DNA from: CATOSP01 sp965204715
GTDB lineage: Bacteria; Chloroflexota; Dehalococcoidia; Lucifugimonadales; UBA3495
NCBI GenBank assembly: GCA_965204715.1
Contig: OZ242009.1
Span: 1,426,001 to 1,490,000 of the forward strand
Direction: 5' to 3'
Length of the DNA stretch: 64,000 bases
Shown: positions 43,152 through 50,663 of the stretch, in pieces
Layout of the letters: every line of letters starts with the position of its first letter
How positions within the stretch are numbered: the first letter of the stretch is position 1
Notes under the pieces: model-generated
Told to the model about the DNA's origin: nothing
The model's database searches: none
What the model saw: only the letters and a program-made list of their open reading frames with translations
Program-made: the position numbers and the translations under genes

Positions 43152-44576
43152 TTACTCGAACTGGAACTCGGCGGTGGAGGCGATCATCTGGAACATCTCG
43201 CCGGTGCGCCGGGTGAAGTCGGCCTGCTCAGTTTCGGTGCCGCGCAGCAACGCCCCTCCCTTGCTGACGTGGTCGATCAACTCTTCGCGGGTAGCGTCAT
43301 CGACGCTGATGGGACCGATCAGGTCCAGGCAGCCGTCGACGAATCCCTCGGGGTTCTGGGCCTCGTCGCGGGCCATCAGGCGGGCCACCATCGAGCGGAC
43401 GCCGGGGGTTTCGGTGTTCCCCAGCCACTCGGACGCGAAGTTGATCCGCTCCACCAGGGTGCCGCTGTCGATCCATTCACGGCCGGTATGCCAACCCTCG
43501 ACGGTGGGGGGATTCATCAGGTCCATGCCCATGTACTTGGGCTCCTGGGAAAGCTCGAACAGGCCGGGCTTGATCTCCTGGTGTTCCTGGACCATCCGCA
43601 GGGTGCCGACCACGACTTCCGCCGGGCTCTTGACCTTGGCGTACCGGACGTCCTCGGACTTGAAGGAATCGGAGTTGAACAGTACCCGGAGCATGGCCGT
43701 GATGTTGTAGCCGGAATCGAAGTACGCCTTCTCCAGAGCGTCCACAAGGGCAGGATCTCTGGGCGGAGTCAACCGCCAGGCGGGGACCTGCGGCTCATCC
43801 GCCAGGAAGAAGTTGCACATGTGTCGGGCGATGAATCGGGCCGTGGCATGCTGTTTGCAGATGATGTCCAGGATATCATCGCCGTTCCAGGGACCGATCT
43901 CGCCCAGGAAGGTCTTGTCGGTCTCATCGTGGTCCGCGGGGTCGAAGCGGAATTCCCATGGGCTGCGGCCGTAGGGGAATGGGGGATGGGCCGGCGCGAT
44001 GTTCCAGCCTGTGAACGCGCGGGCGCAGGCCTTCACGTCGTCCTCGGAGTAGTTGAACTCTTCGTCCTTGCCGACACCCATCGAGAAGAGCTCCAGCAGT
44101 TCCCGTCCGTAGTTCTCGTTCAGGGCGACCTTGTGGCTCTCGGAGTTGTCCAGGTAGTAGATCATTCCGGGGCTCGTGGACAGCCTGTAGAGCAGTTCCC
44201 TGAAGTTGCCCATCCCGTGATCGCGGAACATCTCGATCATGGCTCCCATCTCGAAGCCGCTGTCGATCTTGCTGTGTCCCGCGCAGAAGATCATGTGCCA
44301 GAATAGGGCCATCTTCTCCTGGAGCTGGCGCGGGGTGTTGATCATCTGGTACACCCAGGACTGCACGTTGTTCTCAATCGCGGCAGCCTGGTAATAGGAA
44401 GGTTGCAGGCGGAACACCAGGTCCTGCTCGACCTGGGGCTGATCCTGCGGGTTCAACAGTTCTTCAACCGTGGCTTCGTAGCTTTTAGCGGCCCTGGCCT
44501 CGATCTCGTCCCGGCTTGCGCCGAACGCTGCGCGCCGCATCAAATGGGCCATAAGTGCGACATCTTGGTCAGCCAT
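43152..44576 (-). CDS. DUF1800-family protein
   Basis: A 474-residue DUF1800 protein. The N-terminus HLMRRAAFGASRDEIEA and the mid-protein NENYGRELLELFSMGVGKDE (near 175-195) are the family's strongest motifs, followed by EDDVKACARAFTGWNI, FLGEIGPWNGDDILDIICKQ and HMCNFFLADEP. The C-terminal PPTVEGWHTGREWIDSGTL is also typical. It is always found with DUF1501; a function has not been shown. GAGGAGGAG precedes the ATG. It is the first gene of the three-gene operon behind the promoter at 44733-44761. Confidence 0.93.
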   Translation of the reverse strand: MADQDVALMAHLMRRAAFGASRDEIEARAAKSYEATVEELLNPQDQPQVEQDLVFRLQPSYYQAAAIENNVQSWVYQMINTPRQLQEKMALFWHMIFCAGHSKIDSGFEMGAMIEMFRDHGMGNFRELLYRLSTSPGMIYYLDNSESHKVALNENYGRELLELFSMGVGKDEEFNYSEDDVKACARAFTGWNIAPAHPPFPYGRSPWEFRFDPADHDETDKTFLGEIGPWNGDDILDIICKQHATARFIARHMCNFFLADEPQVPAWRLTPPRDPALVDALEKAYFDSGYNITAMLRVLFNSDSFKSEDVRYAKVKSPAEVVVGTLRMVQEHQEIKPGLFELSQEPKYMGMDLMNPPTVEGWHTGREWIDSGTLVERINFASEWLGNTETPGVRSMVARLMARDEAQNPEGFVDGCLDLIGPISVDDATREELIDHVSKGGALLRGTETEQADFTRRTGEMFQMIASTAEFQFE

Positions 44577-44732
44577 CTTCTCCTCCTCGTCTCCTGAATT
44601 TAACTATGTTGCGTATCTGGGGATTACGGTTTTCTGACATTACGACAAAACGAGCGTCAGCCACCCATGGATTTGCAACTCCATAGCTTCCGACGCCGTT
44701 CCTTCGTAACAACCGTTACAAGGTGATAAGAT

Positions 44733-44761
44733 GATAGCCGCCGAGCCTGGGAGTGTCAACA
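44733..44761 (-). promoter_or_regulatory. Sigma70-like promoter of the DUF1800/DUF1501/NHL operon
   Basis: On the minus strand TTGACA (complement of 44756-44761), a 17-base spacer and TATCAT (complement of 44733-44738), about 155 bases before the DUF1800 start. The -35 region and the first spacer bases, TTGACACTCCCA, are identical to the ACIII-operon promoter at 5129-5155. The rest of the 295-base gap to 44872 shows nothing further. Confidence 0.65.
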
Positions 44762-44871
44762 GAAATGGGGCATACGGCATCGGTTTGGGTATATCTGCAA
44801 CCCTCGTGTAATCATGCTATACCGGTATTATCCGGACCATGAATGGTACAACCAGAGATGGAGGCAGGAAA

Positions 44872-45204
44872 ATGGGAATCTATCGTATGTACACCGGGGA
44901 CGACAACGAGACTCACATCGAAGAACTGCCCTTGTCGGCACACCCCGAACTGGGAGAATTGCAGACCGTGAAGGGGATGCAGGTACAGCAGAACCCCGGA
45001 GGGCGTTTCCTCGACTTTCACCCGGCGCCCAACCGCCGTTGGATGGTCACCCTGTCCGGAGACCTGGAAATCGGCCTGGGAGACGGCACGGTCCACCGCT
45101 TCGGCCCCGGAGACGTGCGCCTGATCGAGGACGTGTCCGGCCACGGCCACACGACCCGCTACGTCACCGACCACACCTCGCTCCTGCTGCCCCTGCCTGA
45201 TTAG
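44872..45204 (+). CDS. Small cupin-like protein
   Basis: A 110-residue single-domain cupin. NPGGRFLDFHPAPNRRWMVT, then LSGDLEIGLGDGTVHRFGPG with DVRLIEDVSGHGHTTRYV give the two cupin motifs, with His residues at the metal-site positions in GHGHTTR. Similar small proteins bind unknown ligands. GGAGGCAGGAAA precedes the ATG at 44872, favouring it over the ATG at 44839. It is transcribed divergently from the DUF1800 operon. Confidence 0.8.
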   Translation: MGIYRMYTGDDNETHIEELPLSAHPELGELQTVKGMQVQQNPGGRFLDFHPAPNRRWMVTLSGDLEIGLGDGTVHRFGPGDVRLIEDVSGHGHTTRYVTDHTSLLLPLPD

Positions 45205-45400
45205 GGTGTTCCTTCCGAGTGCCCGGCACGTTCTCTCGGCGTGCTGGCGTGATGACCGGGATGGGAAATGCAGGCGCCAGGGAGAGAAGGTCCCCGTCGC
45301 CTGTGACAAAAGCGTCGGCTTGAGCGAATAACGCCCATTCCAGGAAGGGATGGTCGGCGGGGTCGCGGCACTCTGGGACTTCAGGCGGGTCATCCATGTC
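45205..45400 (-). pseudogene. C-terminal fragment of a PIN-family toxin
   Basis: On the minus strand the frame contains CRDPADHPFLEWALFAQADA followed by FVTGDGDLLSL and PIPVITPARREN. This equals the C-terminal half of the PIN-type toxin family in which 'cRDPkDxxfLeaAlaxxADyiVTGDxDLL' is the signature. The N-terminal half with the first catalytic Asp is absent upstream, where unrelated sequence of the region 45400-45511 is found in frame. No antitoxin gene is adjacent. It is a remnant of a toxin-antitoxin module. Confidence 0.6.
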
Positions 45401-45567
45401 AACCGTGGGGTGCGGGTATGGCATCTTTGCCGGGTGGCCGGCAACCGGCGCCTGTCGCCACTGTTTGACAGCACTTGTCCTGCGCCTATAATGAGGCGAA
45501 TCCCAGACCAATATCAGGTTGCCGCCGGGGCCGCTGTCCCGGTTGAAGCAGACGGAGGAAGTGCGCC

Positions 45568-45954
45568 ATGCCCCGCAAAGAGATCATCACCTGCGACAAG
45601 CTCGCTCCGGGACGCGGCCTGCTGTCCCACGCGACCCGCTTCGGGAATATGGTCTACGTCCAGGGATGCACCGGACGCCATCCCACCACCGGGGAGGTGG
45701 GAAAGGACATCCGTGAGCAGACCCGCTACACTTTGGAGCGTATCAAGCTGATCCTGGAGGCGGCGGGCACGTCCATGGACAACGTGCTGACCAACACCTG
45801 CTACGTCACCAAGGCGGAGGACCTGGAGGGCTTCAACGAGGTCTACGGGGAGTACTTCACGGAAGACCGCCCGGCGCGGACGGCCATCATCGTCCAGTTC
45901 GGCGCGGCCGACAACCTGGTGGAAGTGACCTCCACCGCCTGCATACCGGACTAA
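45568..45954 (+). CDS. RidA-family enamine/imine deaminase (second copy)
   Basis: A 128-residue RidA-like protein of canonical size. Family marks are RGLLSHATRFGNMVYVQGCT, QTRYTLERIKLILEAAGTSM and VLTNTCYVTKAEDLEGFNEV. The C-terminal ARTAIIVQFGAADNLVEVTS contains the usual substrate-binding Arg (the R of 'ARTAI'), unlike the copy at 33447-33917. It probably removes reactive 2-aminoacrylate-type intermediates. It precedes the RAM-domain gene by 81 bases on the same strand. Confidence 0.92.
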   Translation: MPRKEIITCDKLAPGRGLLSHATRFGNMVYVQGCTGRHPTTGEVGKDIREQTRYTLERIKLILEAAGTSMDNVLTNTCYVTKAEDLEGFNEVYGEYFTEDRPARTAIIVQFGAADNLVEVTSTACIPD

Positions 45955-46035
45955 CCCTCAGAGGCCGAGTCGCCGCAGGGCTTGGGCCTGACTGTGAGGG
46001 CCGGAACGGCGGGTTGGCGCACCCAGGAGTAGCCC

Positions 46036-46269
46036 GTGGGCACAAGCGCATACATCCTCATAGAGGTACAGGTGGGCCGGGTTGTTGAGGTGGTCCGGAT
46101 GCTGAGGCAGCTTGACGGAGTGCGCTCGGCGGACGCCATCACCGGCCCCTTCGATGCCATAGCTCTGATCGAGGCCCCGAATATGGCCGCGGTCGCCGAC
46201 CTTGTGACAGGACAGGTCCAGAGCATCCGGGGCGTCCTCAAGACCATTACCTGCGTCACCGCCGGCTAG
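46036..46269 (+). CDS. Stand-alone Lrp/AsnC ligand-binding (RAM) domain protein
   Basis: A 77-residue protein consisting only of the effector-binding domain of Lrp/AsnC regulators: AYILIEVQVGRVVEVVRMLR, then GVRSADAITGPFDAIALIEA, ending in VKTITCV-like LKTITCVTAG. No HTH is present. Such SARD proteins can bind amino acids and modulate full-length Lrp proteins by co-assembly. GGAG 8 bases before the GTG start supports the start. It is probably co-transcribed with ridA. Confidence 0.88.
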   Translation: MGTSAYILIEVQVGRVVEVVRMLRQLDGVRSADAITGPFDAIALIEAPNMAAVADLVTGQVQSIRGVLKTITCVTAG

Positions 46270-46773
46270 GCCCACACCGCCGCCCCGGCCATCTAGGAAC
46301 GCCACCGCGAATGCGTGACCCGCGCCTGGCGGCGTTCCATCCTAAGCAACAGGTAGACCGGCAGGGAAAATTTTCGATTTTCCTCTCAAATCCGCTCACT
46401 TTTACGAAGTTTGGTAGTCCGTTGCCGACTGACCGTTGTATTGGCCGGGCTGCTCGTGAAAGGCACATACCCCCACAGCGCCCATCAGCCCGTCCGTTTC
46501 CCGCAAAGATATGATAGGGCAGCGGGGCCGGGGATGAGACCACCGCCGGTCGAGCCGGGGCAGGATCTGAACTGCAAGGCTACACCGCGCCTTGGTAGTG
46601 TCTCAGTTTCAATGGCGATTTGTAGTCAAACTGAGACACTACCCGCGCCTTCGGCAGGTTGACCCGGAGGACGGCAGGGCGTAGAATCTGGCTCTCAGCG
46701 ACCGGTAGCGGGCCGCTCCTCTCAGCGGCTCCCCTGACTTGTCAGGGCCGGCCGCTCCTTCTTTGCCCGAGGC
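46270..46773. other. 500-bp intergenic region without a gene
   Basis: Besides the hairpin at 46594-46643 it contains a small 7-bp inverted repeat (46363-46381). No convincing coding frame is seen on either strand. Confidence 0.5.
46594..46643. repeat. Perfect 16-bp inverted repeat (possible IS end pair or hairpin)
   Basis: GGTAGTGTCTCAGTTT (46594-46609) and its exact complement AAACTGAGACACTACC (46628-46643) surround an 18-base centre. There is no T-tract, so it is not an ordinary terminator. The arms look like the terminal repeats of an insertion sequence that has lost its interior, or a minimal MITE. A structured RNA is the alternative. Confidence 0.6.
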
Positions 46774-47346
46774 TTACGCGCCGGGAGCGGGGCCGGTCTG
46801 GTAGCTCAGGGCCGACGCGGTGCCTTCGGGCAGGTCCACTTCCAGTGCTTGCAGGGCGTGGGCCAGGGTGTGGTAATAGCCGCTGACCACCAGCACATCC
46901 ACTACCCCGGCGTCTCCGATCCGGGAGCGCAGCGCCTCGAAGGTGGCATCGGACACCCGGTGCTGGCGCAGCAGTTCCAGCACGAACTGGACCACGGCGG
47001 CGTCATCGGGAGCCAGCCCCACCGGGGCGCGGAACTCGTGGATGGCGGCGATCACGTCATCGCCGATGCCCGCTTCGTGGGCCGCCCGCTGGTTGACCGT
47101 CCAGACGTAGTGGCCGTGGGCTTCCCTGGCTGCGGCCAGCACCGCCAGCGCCTTCACCCGCGGGTCCAGCGGAGTCTCAAACCTGGCGTACCCTCCCAGG
47201 GTTGCGAGGTTGCCCGCGGCGGCGGGGTTGTTCAGCAGCGCGGCGTAGTTGGGGGCAACGCCGCCCCGGCTGGTCTCGATTTCGTCCCAGACCTTCTGCC
47301 CCTCGGGCGTCATGCCGTCTCGTGTGGCAAACGGTACTCTGGCCAT
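46774..47346 (-). CDS. Carboxymuconolactone decarboxylase-family (AhpD-like) protein without CxxC
   Basis: A 190-residue CMD-fold protein. Central helices are DPRVKALAVLAAAREAHGHY, then VWTVNQRAAHEAGIGDDVIA, and VVSGYYHTLAHALQALEVDL at the C-terminus. The CxxC of AhpD peroxidase helpers is replaced by HGHY, so thiol redox activity is unlikely; the His-rich helix fits the decarboxylase branch. The substrate is unknown. It lies alone on the minus strand. Confidence 0.87.
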   Translation of the reverse strand: MARVPFATRDGMTPEGQKVWDEIETSRGGVAPNYAALLNNPAAAGNLATLGGYARFETPLDPRVKALAVLAAAREAHGHYVWTVNQRAAHEAGIGDDVIAAIHEFRAPVGLAPDDAAVVQFVLELLRQHRVSDATFEALRSRIGDAGVVDVLVVSGYYHTLAHALQALEVDLPEGTASALSYQTGPAPGA

Positions 47347-47376
47347 AGCTCAGTCCCTCCTGACATAAAAGAATCA

Positions 47377-47490
47377 TCAATGTGCCCAGTCATTGTCGGA
47401 CTCTATTGCCCATGATGCAACGCGAATCCGGGCGCCGTTATCCAACTCATCAGCAACCGGATCAAGGAACTCATCATCGGAAAGGCTCAT
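47377..47490 (-). CDS. 37-residue acidic peptide, ATGA-overlapped with the upstream hypothetical gene
   Basis: A small frame starting ATG (complement of 47488-47490), which overlaps the TGA stop of the upstream hypothetical gene by the 4-base ATGA. It reads MSLSDDEFLDPVADELDNGA, then RIRVASWAIESDNDWAH. The peptide is strongly acidic. A translation-coupled pair of a basic/neutral and a small acidic protein resembles toxin-antitoxin arrangements, but no family was recognised. Confidence 0.45.
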   Translation of the reverse strand: MSLSDDEFLDPVADELDNGARIRVASWAIESDNDWAH

Positions 47491-47765
47491 GGCCGCGCTT
47501 GCCAGGAAGCGCTGGCTGCGATTTTCTCGCAGTATTGAATGAAAGCGTCCTCGTCGTCCATGCTTCCGGGAAGACTGACATCGGCGTGCCAGGGATTATC
47601 GCCGGTCGGGTCAGGCGTTACCTCCCAGTCGGCTGACCGGACAGTTGCAGCAGTGATGACGTACCAACCGTGAAAAGTTCGAGGCGGGTCGCAGCATGCC
47701 GCTTCAGCGTCATGGACACGATTTAACTGTTGGGTATCGGCTTGGAGAAGCAGGTCAACCGACAT
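47487..47765 (-). CDS. Hypothetical protein of about 92 residues
   Basis: An unrecognised protein. The frame has a compact, coding-like C-terminal region: HGWYVITAATVRSADWEVTP, then DPTGDNPWHADVSLPGSMDD and EDAFIQYCEKIAASASW. The sequence is Trp-rich and acidic, with a DPTGxNPWHADV core that may be a conserved motif. The ATG at 47765 was chosen; the frame remains open to 47885 with a weaker, lower-complexity extension. Neither start has a clear ribosome-binding site. Its stop overlaps the start of the 37-residue peptide gene. Confidence 0.5.
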   Translation of the reverse strand: MSVDLLLQADTQQLNRVHDAEAACCDPPRTFHGWYVITAATVRSADWEVTPDPTGDNPWHADVSLPGSMDDEDAFIQYCEKIAASASWQARP

Positions 47766-48105
47766 CAGTCCATCCAGGCAGGAGGTCCTGATGAACCCTG
47801 TCCGGGGATTTCTGCGTCCAGCATCGCTTGATGTGAAGCAACACCTTCCCAATGTTTCAAGGTCGTTGACTCTGTTCGTTGCCATTGTGGCGCCGCGTCA
47901 GAGGGACCCGTTCAGTACGCAGACCGGACTTCTTGCAGCCCTTCCTCAAGAAAGCCATATAAGGAGTTAATCCCCTCCGTCAACGACACCAGCCAGAATG
48001 ATTATCTCCGGCTACTCCAATCCTACCAATCCCCAGCCGAGGGGGACCGCAAACAAGACGTGTGAGTCGGTGATCACCTTGTAGATGACTACTCCTCAGT
48101 GGGCT

Positions 48106-48330
48106 TCAGCCTTGATTCAGCCAGCCGTCAATGTCTATCCCGGTAAATTGACATGCGCGAAGCACGATCTCACACGCTGCGCGCGCGTCTTCAACGGCAT
48201 CGTGATGCCGGAAGACAATGCCCAACTCTCCCGCTATGGTCGCAAGGCTCCACCTGCGCCGGAACCTGTCAGGCCAGGCGCGGCGGGCGATCAGCGAACT
48301 GTCCAACCAGCGGGCGCGGACCGGTCTTAA
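48106..48330 (-). pseudogene. C-terminal fragment of a DnaQ-like 3'-5' exonuclease
   Basis: On the minus strand the frame reads VRARWLDSSLIARRAWPDRF, then SLATIAGELGIVFRHHDAVE followed by DARAACEIVLRACQFTGIDI. The 'HHDAxxDA' is the exonuclease motif III of DnaQ/epsilon-type exonucleases, and the preceding 'WLD...ARRAWP' is the family's middle region. Motifs I and II, with the first acidic residues, are missing; the frame instead runs straight into the CRISPR repeat at 48332-48360. The fragment therefore cannot be active. Upstream lies the end of the Cache-repeat gene. Confidence 0.65.
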
Positions 48331-48331
48331 C

Positions 48332-48360
48332 GGTTCCCCCGCACACGCGGGGATAGACCG
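48332..48360. CRISPR. Single orphan type I-E-like CRISPR repeat
   Basis: The 29-base sequence has the classic type I-E repeat shape: a 5' GGTTCCCCC, the inner palindrome CCCGC...GCGGG and a GATAGACCG tail, close to published GTGTTCCCCGCxxxxGCGGGGATGAACCG-type consensus. Only one copy exists in the window; neither 32-33 bases before nor after is there a second. No cas gene is present. It is flush with the exonuclease fragment, so it may be the relic of an array end or a recombined leader/array junction. Confidence 0.7.
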
Positions 48361-48399
48361 TTCACCGGAGGCTGAACGAAGTCTCCGTACCGGCACCAC

Positions 48400-50235
48400 C
48401 TAAGGCGCATCTTGAAGGTCAGGCTGGTCGTCGTAATAGCGCGACATGAAGAGTAGCCCGTCATAGCGCACGCCCCAGGTATGGGCATACAGGGTTTCCG
48501 AGGACCTGATGTTGGGGAAGACGTAGCTGACCCAGGTCCCCTCCGCCGTGGCAGCCGCCATCTCTTGGCCGATGGCCCGTTGGCGCTGGGTGGCAAGGTC
48601 CTTCAAGTCGGTGCCTATGAGATGTTTACCAAGAGGAGCGACACGGAGAATGTCGTTCTCGTCGGCCAGGGTCAGGCCCCATTGTCCGTCAAGACTCTCC
48701 GGGCTGTTGTACCGGGCGATTGTGGCCTCCAATCCATTGTTCCGGTAGTATTCGATGGCCGACCGCACATAGGCGATGGTCCGGTCCGCAGGGTCTTCAA
48801 CCCGCAGGTAATAGCCGGAGGCGAAGAGCATTCCGTCGCGGCGTACGGCGTAAGAAACCTTGGGGACTTCCTTCAGCGTTACCGGATGGGGCCACAGGTA
48901 TTCCACCCAGACTCCCTCCCCGGTGGCCTTGGCCAACTCCTCACCCAGTGCGTAGCCGTCAGAACCTCTCACGTCCTTTATGTCCGTCCCGATAAGCCGC
49001 GGCAACAGAGGGTGGACGTGATATATGTCCCTATCGTCGGTGGCGAAGAGATACCATTCCCCCTCGAAGCTGGCAACGCTGTTGTAGTAGTTGAGCATGG
49101 ACTCCAGTCCATCGCGCTCGTAACGCTCTATGGCCTGGTTCACGTACTGGACCGTGTAATCCCTGGGGTCGGAGTCCCGCCAGGCCGGCGGGCCGGACTC
49201 GGGGTCTCCGGCGTAATACCCGGAGGCGAATATCAGTCCGTCGTAACGGACCGCCCAGGTAACCTTTTGCTGCTCCTTCCGGGAAACGGGATGGGGCCAC
49301 AGGTATTCCACCCACACGCCTTCCCCGGTGGCCTGGGCTATCTCCTTGCCCAGTTCCTGCCCGTCGGAGCCGACCACATCCTTGATGTCGGAGCCGATCA
49401 GATGCGGAAAAATGGGATGGGCCAGGTAATTGTCGTCCTCGCCGATGAGGAACAGGTAAAACTGTCCGTCCAGGCTGTCTTGGCCGTTGTAATGAGTGAT
49501 TACAGCGTCGAGACCGTCGTTTTCGTATTTGGCTATGGCCCTGTCCACGTATTTCTTCACGGAATTCGCTACGTCTTCCACGAGGACGGAATGGCTGGCA
49601 GAGAACACCAGGCCGTCGTGCAGGACGACGAGGACCCGCCGAGGTTCTTCCTGCTTGGTGACGGGGTTGATGCCCCGGGTCGTATCCCAGTAACCTTCCC
49701 CGGTGGCAACTTCGAGCAACTGCCCGAAGGCGGGGAATGACGAGCCCGGGCCAACGTATTGCCCTTCCAGAGCGGGTATGCTCCGGTACACCAGCAACCT
49801 GCCTTCGGCTTTGTCCAAGAGGATCAGCGTCCGGCCGTTTTCGATGCCCGCCTCGGACTTGTAGAACTCCAGGGTGGCCTCCAGCCCATTCTCTCCGTAG
49901 TACCCTATGGCACTCGTTACGTAGGCCAGGGTTAGGTCATCGTCGTTTAATGCAACGGGTTTCGACATCGTCTCCGGGGCCGTGCTCATAACGGGTTCTT
50001 GAGTGGGTTCCGGCGTTGGAGCGGCCGTGGGGTCCGGGGGTGTAGCGGCAACGGGTTCCGGCACGTTAGTGGCAATGGGCAGCGGCGTTGAGGAAGCGTC
50101 GTCGCAGGCAACCGCCAAGGCTGCGAAGGAAGCCACAATTAGCAGCAGAAACAGTGTACTCACTCCGGCTGGTAGCCATCCGTACTTCAATCCTGCCCAC
50201 CTGTCCTGCGGTTTACCCTGTTGCTTGTATCGCAA
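48400..50235 (-). CDS. Lipoprotein with four Cache-like sensor repeats
   Basis: A 611-residue exported protein. Residues about 20-44 form a signal peptide ending in a lipobox-like ALAVAC, then a Pro/Thr/Ala-rich linker. The rest holds four about 110-140-residue repeats, each with 'YV..AI..Y..nGLeAt...YNs..s.dGqwYLf...e.d...HP..p.LIGtDikDv.GsdG..lG.e.a.atgeGvWVeYlWPHPvs...k.syavRyDGLiFaSGYY'. This is the Cache/dCache plan of extracellular small-molecule sensors. No kinase or chemotaxis domain is attached, so it may be a receptor-less binding protein. It stands alone, with no signalling partner within 2 kb. Confidence 0.82.
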   Translation of the reverse strand: MRYKQQGKPQDRWAGLKYGWLPAGVSTLFLLLIVASFAALAVACDDASSTPLPIATNVPEPVAATPPDPTAAPTPEPTQEPVMSTAPETMSKPVALNDDDLTLAYVTSAIGYYGENGLEATLEFYKSEAGIENGRTLILLDKAEGRLLVYRSIPALEGQYVGPGSSFPAFGQLLEVATGEGYWDTTRGINPVTKQEEPRRVLVVLHDGLVFSASHSVLVEDVANSVKKYVDRAIAKYENDGLDAVITHYNGQDSLDGQFYLFLIGEDDNYLAHPIFPHLIGSDIKDVVGSDGQELGKEIAQATGEGVWVEYLWPHPVSRKEQQKVTWAVRYDGLIFASGYYAGDPESGPPAWRDSDPRDYTVQYVNQAIERYERDGLESMLNYYNSVASFEGEWYLFATDDRDIYHVHPLLPRLIGTDIKDVRGSDGYALGEELAKATGEGVWVEYLWPHPVTLKEVPKVSYAVRRDGMLFASGYYLRVEDPADRTIAYVRSAIEYYRNNGLEATIARYNSPESLDGQWGLTLADENDILRVAPLGKHLIGTDLKDLATQRQRAIGQEMAAATAEGTWVSYVFPNIRSSETLYAHTWGVRYDGLLFMSRYYDDQPDLQDAP

Positions 50236-50663
50236 AGCGGTTTTCCTCCTCTAACAGATACCGTATATCATACCGTGACTGGTTTGCATTTCGCAAAGAC
50301 AAATGCTCGTCCAGTACATTCCATACTCACGCCCCCATTGCCAGTGAAAGTAGTAAACACTGTCTCTACCGGTTCTGGGGCACGGTGCCGTAAACAGGAC
50401 GGTAAGGGCATGCCCATAGGGAGTGATCCGCTCTTTGTAGTATCCTGCCAAGACGCCGGTTAAGGATGGTTCACTCTCACTCCAGGCCTCGCCTCCTTGA
50501 CCCGTCGCAAGGATGGGAGGGGGAACAGCCGAAGCCTTCACGTTTGGCGTGAGGGATGGCAATGGGGTAACATCCCGCCCCGAACCTGGCAGAACTGGGG
50601 AGGGCGGCCAAGCGGGCAGCAGCAGTTACCCGGCGGGCTGTTGCGAGCAGGGGTTTCATCTAC
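50236..50663. other. 428-bp intergenic region without a supported gene
   Basis: Short open frames on both strands (for example 50251-50562 on the minus strand) show no motif, ribosome-binding site or codon pattern worth annotation. It separates two genes pointing away from each other, so it probably carries both promoters. Confidence 0.4.

Noticed and set aside
41876..43216. A 446-codon open frame on the plus strand
   Set aside because: Antisense to the DUF1501 gene; no domain recognised.
43071..44306. A 411-codon open frame on the plus strand
   Set aside because: Antisense to the DUF1800 gene, no start signal or motif.
48331..48400. A CRISPR array
   Set aside because: Only one repeat unit is present and no second copy occurs at spacer distance; it is recorded as an orphan repeat instead.
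50251..50562. A 103-codon frame on the minus strand
   Set aside because: No ribosome-binding site or motif and unusual composition; probably intergenic.
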